Assembly: GCF_002844395.1 (NCBI RefSeq) | Contig: NZ_CP025197.1 | Location: 1,798,001-1,862,000 of the forward strand | Origin: Acetivibrio saccincola | Lineage (GTDB): Bacteria; Bacillota; Clostridia; Acetivibrionales; Acetivibrionaceae | DNA length: 64,000 bases | Direction: 5' to 3' | Shown here: piece after piece, positions 18,113-26,884 of the stretch | Position numbering within the stretch: the stretch's first letter is position 1 | Layout: each line of letters begins with the position of its first letter | Translations under genes and position numbers: made by a program | The notes under the pieces: generated by a model | The model's input: only the letters and a program-made list of their open reading frames with translations | Told to the model about the DNA's origin: nothing | Databases searched by the model: none

Positions 18113-19295
18113 ATTGATTCCCTCTTTTCACTTTTTCATATAATGGGGACATTTCTCTAAGTCTCCCAACAATTTCAGGCAATACATCCATAAGCGCATC
18201 TATATCCTCATGGGTGTTGTCTTTTCCAAAAGTAATTCTAAGTGAGCCATGAGCTATCTCGTGAGGAAGACCAATTGCAAGAAGCACATGGGAAGGATCT
18301 AAAGAACCTGATGTGCAGGCAGATCCGCTTGATGCTGCAATGCCTTTCATGTCAAGCATCAGAAGGAGAGATTCTCCCTCAATAAATTCAAATGAAAAAT
18401 TCACATTTCCCGGAAGCCTTTTGTACCTGTCCCCGTTAAGTCTTGTATAAGGGATTTTTTCCAGCACTTCTTCTATGGTCCTGTCCCTTAAACTCATTAG
18501 TTTTTTATTGTTTTCTTCCATGTTTTCTGTTGCAATTTTAATGGCTTCTCCAAGTCCCACTATTCCGGCAACGTTTTCCGTGCTTGCCCTTCTGCCTCTT
18601 TCCTGGGCTCCCCCATGGATAAAAGATGATATTTTCACACCTTTTCTGATATAAAGGGCCCCAACTCCCTTAGGACCGTAAAGCTTGTGGGCTGACATGG
18701 ATAGTAGATCAACATTTAAATCATTAACATCTATAGGTACACTTCCCACTGCCTGTACAGCATCTGTGTGAAAAATTATACCCCTATCTTTTGCAATTTT
18801 GCCTATTTCCTTTATAGGCTGGATTGTACCTATTTCATTATTGGCAAACATAACTGAAATAAGTATTGTACCGGGCTTAATTTCTTTTAGCACATCCTCC
18901 GGCGAAACAAGCCCGTTTTCATCAACCGGAAGGTATGTTACTTCAAAACCGTCACTTTCTAAATAGTGGCATGCATGAAGAACAGCGTGATGCTCTATAC
19001 TTGTGGTAATTATATGGTTGCCCTTGTTCCTGTTAGAGTAGGCAACTCCCTTTATAGCCCAGTTATCTGCTTCAGTTCCTGAGCCTGTAAAAAATATTTC
19101 CCTTGGATTGGCTCCAATAGCATTAGCCACTTTTTCACGGGCTTCTTCTATGGCCTTTTTGCTTTCTCTTCCAAGAAAATATATCGATGAAGGGTTACCA
19201 AAATTACCCTTTAAGTACGGCAACATCTTTTCTAAAACTTCAGAGCTTACAGGTGTTGTCGCTGCATGATCAAAATATATTGTTTTTCTGTCCAT
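18105..19295 (-). CDS. iscS: Cysteine desulfurase IscS/NifS
   Basis: A 396-residue pyridoxal-phosphate enzyme that takes sulfur from cysteine as a persulfide. The cofactor lysine is in SAHKLYGPKG near 203, the PLP-contacting His in SIEHHAV near 103, and the active-site cysteine in SGSACTSGS near 325. The N-terminal YFDHAATTP is typical. It is the first gene of iscS-iscU-mnmA, so it probably supplies sulfur to both Fe-S clusters and tRNA. No Rrf2/IscR regulator gene is adjacent. Confidence 0.96.
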   Translation of the reverse strand: MDRKTIYFDHAATTPVSSEVLEKMLPYLKGNFGNPSSIYFLGRESKKAIEEAREKVANAIGANPREIFFTGSGTEADNWAIKGVAYSNRNKGNHIITTSIEHHAVLHACHYLESDGFEVTYLPVDENGLVSPEDVLKEIKPGTILISVMFANNEIGTIQPIKEIGKIAKDRGIIFHTDAVQAVGSVPIDVNDLNVDLLSMSAHKLYGPKGVGALYIRKGVKISSFIHGGAQERGRRASTENVAGIVGLGEAIKIATENMEENNKKLMSLRDRTIEEVLEKIPYTRLNGDRYKRLPGNVNFSFEFIEGESLLLMLDMKGIAASSGSACTSGSLDPSHVLLAIGLPHEIAHGSLRITFGKDNTHEDIDALMDVLPEIVGRLREMSPLYEKVKRGNQYV

Positions 19296-19388
19296 AATTA
19301 TTACCCCTTATATTTTAAACTGATTTCTTATTTATTTATTCCCCAAAACAAATAGTTAAAACTACTTTATTGAATATTTACATTAACT

Positions 19389-19417
19389 AGATTAGCACTA
19401 CAGGATATGATTGTCAA
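19389..19417 (-). promoter_or_regulatory. Probable promoter of iscS-iscU-mnmA
   Basis: A perfect -35 TTGACA (19412-19417), a 17-nt spacer and TAATCT (19389-19394) with an extended TGC before it. The -10 matches consensus poorly, so the -35 and TGC would carry recognition. Confidence 0.5.
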
Positions 19418-19529
19418 TATTTTTTCCGTACTTTGTGAAATTATTGTCATACTGTTTTGAAACTTAAATATACATTATATATTATATTGGTTTTTGTGCT
19501 TTATAATGGAATTAAAATTTTAAAAAAAA

Positions 19530-19808
19530 TTAAAATAAAGGAGTATAACATCTGTTCTTTAACATTTCTTCAATTTCATCAATTGTTTTTCCCTGGGAAT
19601 TAATCATAAAAACACCGTATTGGGCTCTTTTCCCCATAGTAAATTCAGGCATGTTATTTCTGGATACACATGAAATATTAAATGAGTTCCCTTTATATAT
19701 AATGGCATCAACAGGATAATTATAATTTTCAATACAGACAACATCAAAACCTCTTTGTTCAAGTTGGTTTTTTATATCTTCAAGTCCCCTTTGGATAGCA
19801 ACAACCAA
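19530..19808 (-). CDS. YkuS/UPF0180-like small protein
   Basis: A 92-residue protein resembling the YkuS (UPF0180) family: an N-terminal alpha-beta unit GLEDIKNQLEQRGFDVV, a central DAIIYKG strand and a C-terminal TIDEIEEML helix. The function of the family is not known to me. The ORF is open to a TTG at 19823 inside the GGAGGTGG sequence, which would be the ribosome-binding site; the TTG at 19808, 5 nt after it, is the likelier start. It lies between iscS and cheR on the minus strand with no clear operon partner. Confidence 0.6.
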   Translation of the reverse strand: MVVAIQRGLEDIKNQLEQRGFDVVCIENYNYPVDAIIYKGNSFNISCVSRNNMPEFTMGKRAQYGVFMINSQGKTIDEIEEMLKNRCYTPLF

Positions 19809-19869
19809 AAAGACCACCTCCAATAATTATTATTACCGGAAAAAGTCTATATATTCTTTTTTATATAGT

Positions 19870-20652
19870 TTAGAGATCTCTTTCTTTTTGGTAAAAAAAT
19901 GTTTGTACAGGTCTAAAATTATAATTGGTATAAAGAAGTATCTGCTCTGTACTTCCTACAAAAAGCACTCCTGATGGAGCTAAAGCCCTGTTAAATTTTT
20001 TATATATTTCTATTTTAGCCTCTTCTGTAAAATAAATCAAAACATTCCTGCATACAATTAAATCACAGTTGGACGGGTATTCGTCAGACAATAAATTATG
20101 CTGTTTAAACTCAATGCATTTTTTTAACTGGTCTTTTATATGGTAGGTGTTGCCATCCCGTATAAAGTATTTTTGCAAATAAGCTTTTGGGAGATTTGCT
20201 ACACTTTTTTCGTTGTAAACTCCTTTTTTGGCTTTTTCCAATATCTCCTTGTCCAAGTCAGTTGCAAAAATTTTTATCTCTTCTAAAGGAAAAAATTCAT
20301 TTAATATCATTGCAATGGTATAGGGTTCTTCCCCGCTGGAACATGCTGCACTCCATACCTTTAATCTTTTGTTTTCCTTTATGATCATTGGAAGAATAAT
20401 TTCTTTTAGTTTAACCCACTGGTCAGGATTTCTGTAAAATTCAGATACATTTATGGTGATATAGGACATAAACTCCTCATACAGCCTAAAATCTTTTTTT
20501 AACGCCTCAACATACTGCTGGTATCCTTCAAACCCCCTTTTGCTTATAAGTGAATTAAGTCTTCTTTTCATCTGTCTTTCCTTGTAAGAATTAAGATCAA
20601 TTCCTGTTAATTTAAAAATCTCTTTTTTAAATCCTTCATAATTCATAGACAT
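19870..20652 (-). CDS. cheR: CheR-type chemotaxis protein methyltransferase
   Basis: A 260-residue SAM-dependent methyltransferase that methylates glutamates on chemoreceptors. The N-terminal helical domain (about 5-70) is followed by the catalytic domain with EFYRNPDQW, SAACSSGEEPYTIAM (SAM-binding loop), IFATDLDKEIL and DLIVCRNVLIYF. These are diagnostic of CheR. It is not in a chemotaxis cluster here. A role in motility control is likely, consistent with the cyclic-di-GMP genes elsewhere in the window. The ATG follows AAGGAG. Confidence 0.94.
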   Translation of the reverse strand: MSMNYEGFKKEIFKLTGIDLNSYKERQMKRRLNSLISKRGFEGYQQYVEALKKDFRLYEEFMSYITINVSEFYRNPDQWVKLKEIILPMIIKENKRLKVWSAACSSGEEPYTIAMILNEFFPLEEIKIFATDLDKEILEKAKKGVYNEKSVANLPKAYLQKYFIRDGNTYHIKDQLKKCIEFKQHNLLSDEYPSNCDLIVCRNVLIYFTEEAKIEIYKKFNRALAPSGVLFVGSTEQILLYTNYNFRPVQTFFYQKERDL

Positions 20653-20689
20653 TGTACTTCTCCTTAAAAAAATTCATATCATCTAAAAA

Positions 20690-21100
20690 TTAATATGTAA
20701 GCTCAGGAAAGAATCTTTTTATTTCTTGTTCTGCGCTTTCAACAGAATCAGATGCATGTATCAAGTTTTCAAAATCATGAGAACCATAATCCCCTCTTAT
20801 GGTACCAGGTAAAGAATCAAAAGAACTTGTCTTTCCAATCATATTCCGGACAGTTGATATAACTTTGTTTCCTGAAAGAATAATGGCTACAACAGGACCA
20901 GAAGTCATATATTTTATAAGGTCGTTAAAAAAAGGTTCACCTTTTACGTGAGAATAATGTAAACTTGCAGTTTCTTCATCTATAGTCATCATTTTCATGT
21001 GGGTTATTGTGAAATTTTTTTTTTCAAATCTTGAAATAATTTCGCCAATTAATTTTCTTTTTACTGAATCGGGTTTTAAAATAACCAAAGTTCTTTCCAT
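20690..21100 (-). CDS. ndk: Nucleoside diphosphate kinase
   Basis: A 136-residue enzyme that balances nucleoside triphosphates by phosphotransfer from ATP through a phosphohistidine. The active-site histidine is in NLIHASDSVESAEQEI near residue 115 (an Ala variant of the common NIIHGSD). The N-terminal ERTLVILKPDSVKR is typical. Full length for the family. Confidence 0.96.
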   Translation of the reverse strand: MERTLVILKPDSVKRKLIGEIISRFEKKNFTITHMKMMTIDEETASLHYSHVKGEPFFNDLIKYMTSGPVVAIILSGNKVISTVRNMIGKTSSFDSLPGTIRGDYGSHDFENLIHASDSVESAEQEIKRFFPELTY

Positions 21101-21270
21101 ATCTGCTCCTTCTATTATTATAACTATTGTTGGTGATTTTTGATAAATTATAAATCAACTATTACAATGTATAAAAGGAATTTAATGAAAAAATAATAGA
21201 AATAATAAATATATCCAAGTATATTTTAGCATAATATCTTTAAAAAATAAAGAATAAAAGCTTGATTTTT

Positions 21271-21313
21271 AAAAGAGCCTAAACCAAACTGGCAATGGCT
21301 TAGGCTCTTTTAA
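21271..21313 (-). terminator. Terminator downstream of speH
   Basis: Stem AAAAGAGCCTA / TAGGCTCTTTT with a 19-nt loop, 28 nt after the speH stop codon. Confidence 0.8.
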
Positions 21314-21340
21314 TACATTCCTAAAGAATCTATATAAATA

Positions 21341-21715
21341 TTAATAATTTGCCACTTTAACCGGTTCATTGAAAATGCCTCTTTTCACCTCGGTTGCCGT
21401 CATGTCCTTGGCCTTCAGCATTTCACCTAAATAATTACAGGCATCCCACGGATTAACGGTATCGCCACATGTAAAAACATCCACGGCGGCGTAACCTAGT
21501 TCCGGCCACGTGTGAATGGTTAAATGAGATTCTGAAATAACTACCACACCACTAACTCCCTGTGGGCTAAATTTGTGAAATGCCACCTCTCTTACCTCAG
21601 CTCCAGCTCTCAACGCAGCTTCTACCATACATTTTTCAATAATATCCGCATTGTTGAGCATATCGGCGCTGCAACCGTAAATTTCTGCTAGAATATGACG
21701 TCCTAATGCATTCAT
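21341..21715 (-). CDS. speH: S-adenosylmethionine decarboxylase proenzyme
   Basis: A 124-residue proenzyme of the bacterial type. It cleaves itself at the Glu-Ser bond in [12 protein letters not shown] near residue 62, leaving a pyruvoyl group that decarboxylates S-adenosylmethionine to the aminopropyl donor for spermidine synthase (speE at 44545). Cys in VFTCGD matches the family's proton donor. The longest ORF begins at 21787, but AAGGAGGAAACTAAT lies just before the ATG at 21715, which gives the standard N-terminus [15 protein letters not shown]. Confidence 0.95.
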   Translation of the reverse strand: MNALGRHILAEIYGCSADMLNNADIIEKCMVEAALRAGAEVREVAFHKFSPQGVSGVVVISESHLTIHTWPELGYAAVDVFTCGDTVNPWDACNYLGEMLKAKDMTATEVKRGIFNEPVKVANY

Positions 21716-21792
21716 ATTAGTTTCCTCCTTTAATAAATAATATCCCAACCTTTCTTTTTTTTGAAATTTACAAACGAATTTCAACAAAAACT

Positions 21793-21820
21793 ATTTTAGC
21801 ACTTTTCACTTAAAAGTCAA
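21793..21820 (-). promoter_or_regulatory. Promoter of speH
   Basis: TTGACT (21815-21820), a 16-nt spacer and TAAAAT (21793-21798) with an extended TGC. It lies about 80 nt upstream of the speH start and supports the downstream ATG. Confidence 0.6.
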
Positions 21821-21931
21821 TAGTTTTTTAGCATAATTATATATATTTATTATTTGTATTAATTTATGTTGCATATCCTCAATTATACTCATTAAATTTT
21901 CAAAATTCTTTGTTTTAAAAAGGTGCTAAAT

Positions 21932-21973
21932 AAAAAAACATTGGGAATATTTTATTCTCCCAATGTTTTTTAT
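21932..21973 (-). terminator. Terminator downstream of ispH/rpsA
   Basis: Stem AAAAAACATTGGGA / TCCCAATGTTTTTT, 26 nt after the stop codon of the fusion gene. Confidence 0.85.
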
Positions 21974-21998
21974 ATTTTATATTTTAATCAACTAAGTT

Positions 21999-24056
21999 TT
22001 AGGATTTAACCTCTTCTGAAGTTTTTATAACATCCGCAAGTGTAACTTCCATCTCTTCTTTGTGTTCTGTTATTTCAGGCTCTTCTTTGTTTTCTCCTGT
22101 CTCTTTTGCATTATTATCCGGCGGGTCTATTGGTTTTACTTCTTTAATGCTGAGGTTGATTTTTTTGTTTTCAAGGTCCATTTCAATTATTTTAGCATCA
22201 ACCTTCATTCCAACTTCTAAAACATCTTCAACTTTTGTAATTCTTTTATTTGATATTTGTGAAATGTGAACAAGACCGTCCACCCCTTCTATTACCTCAA
22301 CAAATGCTCCAAAAGGTGTCATTCTTAAAACTTTTACAGTAACAATAACCCCTTCTTTGTACATCTGTCCCACTTTAACCCATGGGTTATCCTCTTCTTT
22401 TCTGTAGCCTAAGGAGATTTTTTTCTTATCTTTGTCAAATTCCAATACATGTACTTCTACAGTATCCCCAACCTTTAGAACTTCAGAAGGGTGATTAACC
22501 CTGGACCAGGATAGCTCAGAAACGTGGATAAGACCATCTACACCGCCAATATCAACAAATGCACCAAAATCGGTAAGGCTTTTTACAACCCCGTTGTAAG
22601 TTTTGCCAACTTCTATGGTTTCCCAAATTTCTTTTGAAGCTTTTTCCTTTCTCTCTTCAAGAATTACCCTTGCAGATCCCACAAGTTTGCGCCTTTTTTG
22701 ATTGAAATCAATTAGTCTTACTTCTATAGTTCTCTTTAAGAAGTCTTTTAAATCCTTTACATATCTGTCGCTTAACTGAGAGCCAGGTACAAAAATTCTA
22801 ACTCCCCTGTAGCTTGCTACTACCCCGCCATTTACAACTTCAACTACAACGGCTTTTAAAGGAGTTTTATCATTATAAGCTTTTTCTACATCTTCCCAGG
22901 CTTTGTTTATATCAACCTGTTTCTTAGAAAGTCTTACATTTCCTTCTCCGTCATTGATTTGCTGTACAAAAACTTCAATTTCATCCCCCACCTTTACTTC
23001 CTTTTCAATCTGGAAGTCAGGTATATCGGTGTACTCTTCAAGAGGTATTATGCCATCAGCTTTGTAGCCTAGGTCTACATAAACCTCATTGGCGTTAAAA
23101 CCAATTACCTTTCCTTTTATAATCTCCCCTGGCCGGATTCTCACAAAGGATTCTTCTAAAGCATCAGCAAAATTAAAATCTTCTTGATTTACTTCATTTT
23201 TAGTTACTTCTTGATTGTTTAATTCACTCATTTTTCTAATAACCTCCTCAATTACCCAGTCCGGTGTCGAAGCCCCGGCAGAAATTCCTATTTTTTTTAT
23301 TTTTTCAACATCAATTTGTGGCAAATCCAAAGATGTCTCTACTTTAAAAGTCAAAGGACAGTGTTTTCGGGAAATATCGCAAAGTTTTTGAGTGTTTGAA
23401 CTCTTCTTATCCCCCATTATTATCATTAAATCTACAACTTTTGATATTTCCTCTACTTCACTCTGCCTTTTTGTAGTGGCACTACATATTGTATCAAATT
23501 TTAAGATATTTTCAAATTTTTCTTTTAATGCTTCATTTACTTCGTGCCATTTTTCCTTTGTGATGGTGGTTTGTGCAACAACACAAATTTTTTCATCACT
23601 TTTTTTTAGTTTTTCTACATCATCAGCACTGTTTACTATATAGGCATTATCGTTACACCAGCCATTAATTCCTATTACTTCAGGATGATTTTTGTCACCC
23701 ACTATAATTATCCTGTAGCCTTCACTGCTTTTTTGTTCTACAAGATTGTGTATTTTTTTCACATATGGACATGTTGCATCTTCCAAAATCAACCCCTTAT
23801 CTTTAATCTTTTTATATATAACTGGTGTAACACCATGTGCTCTTATAACAATATGACCTTTTTCATTAACTTCATCTATATCATTTACTATTTTTACACC
23901 TTTTCGTTTCAGGTAGTTTACCACCTGGTCGTTGTGAATGACAGGACCAAATGTAAATATCCGCTCGTTATTTGTATCTAACAGTTGATAAACTTTTTTT
24001 ACAGCATTGTCCACTCCAAAACAGAAGCCCGCTGACTTTGCTACAATTATTTCCAA
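21999..24056 (-). CDS. ispH: IspH-ribosomal protein S1 fusion
   Basis: A 685-residue bifunctional protein. Residues 1 to about 282 are 4-hydroxy-3-methylbut-2-enyl diphosphate reductase (LytB), the last step of the MEP isoprenoid route, with cluster cysteines in AGFCFGVDNAV (Cys12), EDATCPYVKK (about 96) and FDTICSATTKRQ (about 192). The rest holds four S1 RNA-binding repeats, for example GAFVDIGGVDGLIHVSELSW and GAFVEVIEGVDGLVHISQIS, and an acidic tail. This fusion is common in Clostridia and is not a frameshift artefact. It follows plsC by 2 nt, in the operon cmk-plsC-ispH/rpsA. Confidence 0.95.
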   Translation of the reverse strand: MEIIVAKSAGFCFGVDNAVKKVYQLLDTNNERIFTFGPVIHNDQVVNYLKRKGVKIVNDIDEVNEKGHIVIRAHGVTPVIYKKIKDKGLILEDATCPYVKKIHNLVEQKSSEGYRIIIVGDKNHPEVIGINGWCNDNAYIVNSADDVEKLKKSDEKICVVAQTTITKEKWHEVNEALKEKFENILKFDTICSATTKRQSEVEEISKVVDLMIIMGDKKSSNTQKLCDISRKHCPLTFKVETSLDLPQIDVEKIKKIGISAGASTPDWVIEEVIRKMSELNNQEVTKNEVNQEDFNFADALEESFVRIRPGEIIKGKVIGFNANEVYVDLGYKADGIIPLEEYTDIPDFQIEKEVKVGDEIEVFVQQINDGEGNVRLSKKQVDINKAWEDVEKAYNDKTPLKAVVVEVVNGGVVASYRGVRIFVPGSQLSDRYVKDLKDFLKRTIEVRLIDFNQKRRKLVGSARVILEERKEKASKEIWETIEVGKTYNGVVKSLTDFGAFVDIGGVDGLIHVSELSWSRVNHPSEVLKVGDTVEVHVLEFDKDKKKISLGYRKEEDNPWVKVGQMYKEGVIVTVKVLRMTPFGAFVEVIEGVDGLVHISQISNKRITKVEDVLEVGMKVDAKIIEMDLENKKINLSIKEVKPIDPPDNNAKETGENKEEPEITEHKEEMEVTLADVIKTSEEVKS

Positions 24057-24058
24057 TT

Positions 24059-24652
24059 CTATTCCTCCATAAGAGAGTAAATTCTTTTCATGATTTTTTC
24101 ACTTTCCAATAATAACTCACTATTAGTATATTTCTTATTTTTATCTAAATCAAGAGTAAAAGGTTTTCCGAAAATTATTCTGACTTTGCTAAATGGTTTG
24201 TAGCTTGCATCTATCAAAACAGGCAGTATGGGTGCCTGGGATTTTTGAGCTAAAAGTGCAGCTCCTGCTTTTACTTTTATCTTTTTATTTTTTTTATCGG
24301 CAGTTTTCTTCCTTGTGCCTTCAGGGAAAATACCAACAATATGTCCTTCGGATAAAAGCCTTAGTGAGGTTTTGATAGCTCCCACATCCCCTTTCCCTCT
24401 TTTTACAGGAAAGGCTCCTAATCTTGTAATAAAAAATCTTAAAAGAGGATTTTTAAAAAGCTCTTCCTTTGCCATATACCTGACCAGGCGTTTTATCCTG
24501 TACCCAATGAAAAACATGTCTAATTCGCTTATATGGTTGCTGCACAAAATAGCGGCACCTTCTTTGGGTATATTTTCTATGCCTATAATTTGTACTCTGT
24601 AAAAAACGGAGAAGAATACTGCTATTATAAACCTTAGTATCTCTTTACCCAT
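24059..24652 (-). CDS. plsC: 1-acyl-sn-glycerol-3-phosphate acyltransferase
   Basis: A 197-residue membrane-associated acyltransferase that makes phosphatidic acid. The HX4D catalytic motif is SNHISELDMFF near residue 39, and the phosphate-binding FPEGTRKK is near 115. The N-terminus has one hydrophobic segment. It overlaps the end of cmk by 8 nt and ends 2 nt before ispH/rpsA, a gene order common in Firmicutes. Confidence 0.93.
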   Translation of the reverse strand: MGKEILRFIIAVFFSVFYRVQIIGIENIPKEGAAILCSNHISELDMFFIGYRIKRLVRYMAKEELFKNPLLRFFITRLGAFPVKRGKGDVGAIKTSLRLLSEGHIVGIFPEGTRKKTADKKNKKIKVKAGAALLAQKSQAPILPVLIDASYKPFSKVRIIFGKPFTLDLDKNKKYTNSELLLESEKIMKRIYSLMEE

Positions 24653-25322
24653 AATTTTTCACATGCCCTAAAATTGTATTTACAACCTCATCAACAGACA
24701 TATTTGTGGTATCTACCTCTATGGCATCCAGAGCTTTGGTAAGGGGTGCAAAGCTTCTGCTGCTGTCATTTTTGTCCCTGTATTCAATATCTTTTAAAAC
24801 CTCTTCAAATGTTATATCTTTGGTATTTTTAGCCTTCTCTTCTAAATATCTTCTTTTGGCTCTCTCTCTTACGTCTGCATTTAAGAAGATTTTAACTTCT
24901 GCATCAGGCAGCACATAAGAACCTATATCCCTTCCATCCATTACTACACTGTTTTCTGAGGCAATTTTTCTCTGGAGCTCAACCATTTTTATTCTCACAT
25001 CAGGAATGGTTGCAACATTTGATGCACCTATTGAAACTTCAGGTGTTCTTATAAGAGAGCTGACATCTTTACCATCTAAGAAGATCTTTTGCTCATCATT
25101 GGCATAAACAATTTCAATATCGATATTTTCTACAAGTTTAGACAGCTTTTCTTTATCTAATGTATCAATGTTTTCATTGATTGCTTTTAGTGCCACTGCC
25201 CTATACATAGCCCCGGTATCCAGGTATAAAATCCCCAGTTTTTTTGATATAATTTTTGCTATTGTACTTTTTCCTGCACCCGCAGGACCGTCAATGGCAA
25301 TTGAAATTTTTCTGTCACCCAT
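24645..25322 (-). CDS. cmk: Cytidylate kinase
   Basis: A 225-residue kinase that phosphorylates CMP and dCMP. The P-loop DGPAGAGKST is at residues 11-20, YLDTGAMYRA near 35, and MDGRDIGSYVLPDA near 128. The lid region contains RAKRRYLE, and the C-terminal VDTTNMSVDEV is also typical. First gene of the cmk-plsC-ispH/rpsA operon. Confidence 0.96.
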   Translation of the reverse strand: MGDRKISIAIDGPAGAGKSTIAKIISKKLGILYLDTGAMYRAVALKAINENIDTLDKEKLSKLVENIDIEIVYANDEQKIFLDGKDVSSLIRTPEVSIGASNVATIPDVRIKMVELQRKIASENSVVMDGRDIGSYVLPDAEVKIFLNADVRERAKRRYLEEKAKNTKDITFEEVLKDIEYRDKNDSSRSFAPLTKALDAIEVDTTNMSVDEVVNTILGHVKNYG

Positions 25323-25371
25323 ATTACTCTCCCAAAGTAGTTTATTTAGTATTTTTAGCTTAAATAAGTTC

Positions 25372-25728
25372 TTAGCTTAAGTCAGGCCTTAAAACTTTTG
25401 CCCCGTTAAGGTACACATGTTTAATCCGGTCTTTCTCAAGACTTGTATTAATATGCAGCATTACCCTTATGCATTTTTTAAGGCCGTCCGGAACATCAAT
25501 TTCATTCATACACATAAGTGCCACATCATTAAGACCCATTTCCCTTGCTGCTACAGCCGGGAAAACTGCATTTAAGTCTTTTGTGGCGGTAAAAATAATG
25601 CTTATAATATCATCTTTTTCAAGATTGTTTTTTTCAATAATCTCTTTGAGGAGCTTTTTTGTTTCATTTAAAATTTCTGTTTTTTCGTTATTTAATACAG
25701 TGGTAGCCCCTCTTATAGCTCTTACCAT
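25372..25728 (-). CDS. aroH: Chorismate mutase, AroH type
   Basis: A 118-residue monofunctional chorismate mutase that converts chorismate to prephenate for Phe and Tyr. AroH signatures are VRAIRGATTV at the N-terminus with Arg6 (substrate carboxylate), ATKDLNAVFPAVAAR, MNEIDVPDGLKKCIRV with the active-site Glu and Arg, and HVYLNGAKVLRPDL at the C-terminus. It lies 49 nt upstream of cmk. It links to aroK and aroC at 5.6-7.3 kb. Confidence 0.95.
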   Translation of the reverse strand: MVRAIRGATTVLNNEKTEILNETKKLLKEIIEKNNLEKDDIISIIFTATKDLNAVFPAVAAREMGLNDVALMCMNEIDVPDGLKKCIRVMLHINTSLEKDRIKHVYLNGAKVLRPDLS

Positions 25729-25777
25729 AATTTAATTTCCTCCATTCTGCCATACTACCCCTTTACATAAAAGGAAA

Positions 25778-26212
25778 TCAGACAACCCTGTGTCCTAACC
25801 CAATGGAAACTTCATTTAGATGAAGCAAACCAATACCAAAGAATATTGCCACACTAATGTGATTTTTGTAGCGGGCAATACCTATTTTTCCTCCTACATT
25901 TAAACCTAATGCCTTAGGCATTATTTGAGACAGAGCCTCTCTTGTAGCTCCGGCCACTGCACCCTCTTCTACATGGTTATCCGAAATAACGTTTTCCCTC
26001 TTTGAAGCTACAACAGCTCTTTCAATTATTTTCATAACTGAGGTGATAAATTCACCACCAAAGTCTACGGCAACGGTTTTGATGCCCTGTTTTAAAAAAT
26101 CTGCCTGATACCTTTTTTCTTCCTCTCTTTGCGATGTAAGGGCAATTTTAATTGCTGCAGAAGCAATTTCCTTGCTGCTATAAGCTCTGGATTTTAAAGT
26201 ATTCTTGTCCAT
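25778..26212 (-). CDS. HutP-family RNA-binding antiterminator homologue
   Basis: A 144-residue protein of the HutP family. In Bacillus, HutP binds L-histidine and Mg2+ and then binds hut leader mRNA to stop termination. The C-terminal HLNEVSIGLGHR, with metal-binding histidines, and the central GGKIGIARYKN match the family. No histidine-utilisation genes are in the window; aroH and cmk are its downstream neighbours. Many clostridia carry such paralogues, so the target RNA here is unknown. Confidence 0.8.
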   Translation of the reverse strand: MDKNTLKSRAYSSKEIASAAIKIALTSQREEEKRYQADFLKQGIKTVAVDFGGEFITSVMKIIERAVVASKRENVISDNHVEEGAVAGATREALSQIMPKALGLNVGGKIGIARYKNHISVAIFFGIGLLHLNEVSIGLGHRVV

Positions 26213-26303
26213 AATATCCCCGCAAATTTTTAAAAGTTAATATGCATAGTTATTAAATTACTATTATATTATACTGTAATAACAAAATTAAAACAATAAA
26301 AAA

Positions 26304-26801
26304 TTAATCAATTTGTATTTTAGCCAGCCTTTTTATTTCAGAATCAAGTTTTACTTTTGTACCTTTATACCTGTCTATAATATTGCTGCTGGCAGAAATT
26401 ATTTCTACTTCAGCATCCCCTGCCATGGTAGAATCAATCTCCACCACATCCCCGTCTTTAACATTTATTTTTACAACATTTGAAACAAATGAAGCAACTT
26501 TTTCACCATTTAAAAGTACTTTAACCTTTTTATTTGTATTCTCACTTTTTAGCGAAATAAAAATTTCCCCTCTTTTATAAAGGTACTCCTCATCTTTTAG
26601 AAGATTTCCTTCTAAACTGTTTTCACTTACAAAAACCGCCCTTAGTTTTGGATTCATCATTGCAGCCTGAACAATAACCAGGCTTAAAAACACAATTACA
26701 AAGGTAAAAAATAAAAATTTTTCAAAAATATATACTGAAAATATTTTTTTATTCCGGTATTTTCTTTGTTTTCTACCTGCATTAAATATAATTATTTTCA
26801 T
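26304..26801 (-). CDS. Uncharacterised single-pass membrane protein
   Basis: A 165-residue protein that I do not recognise. A basic N-terminus (KQRKYRNKK) precedes one transmembrane helix (about residues 25-47). The rest is a small extracytoplasmic beta-rich domain with a KVLLNGEKVASF strand and a KDGDVVEIDSTM segment, which looks like a sugar- or peptidoglycan-side domain. The ORF is open to a GTG at 26810, but the ATG at 26801 is 8 nt after GGAG and is preferred. It lies 84 nt downstream of the flavoprotein gene. Confidence 0.6.
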   Translation of the reverse strand: MKIIIFNAGRKQRKYRNKKIFSVYIFEKFLFFTFVIVFLSLVIVQAAMMNPKLRAVFVSENSLEGNLLKDEEYLYKRGEIFISLKSENTNKKVKVLLNGEKVASFVSNVVKINVKDGDVVEIDSTMAGDAEVEIISASSNIIDRYKGTKVKLDSEIKRLAKIQID

Positions 26802-26884
26802 ATCATTCACTCCACAGGTTTTTTAGGGAATATTTACTATATGAATAATATGCACATATTTTTTAAAAAATACACATTCCTTTT

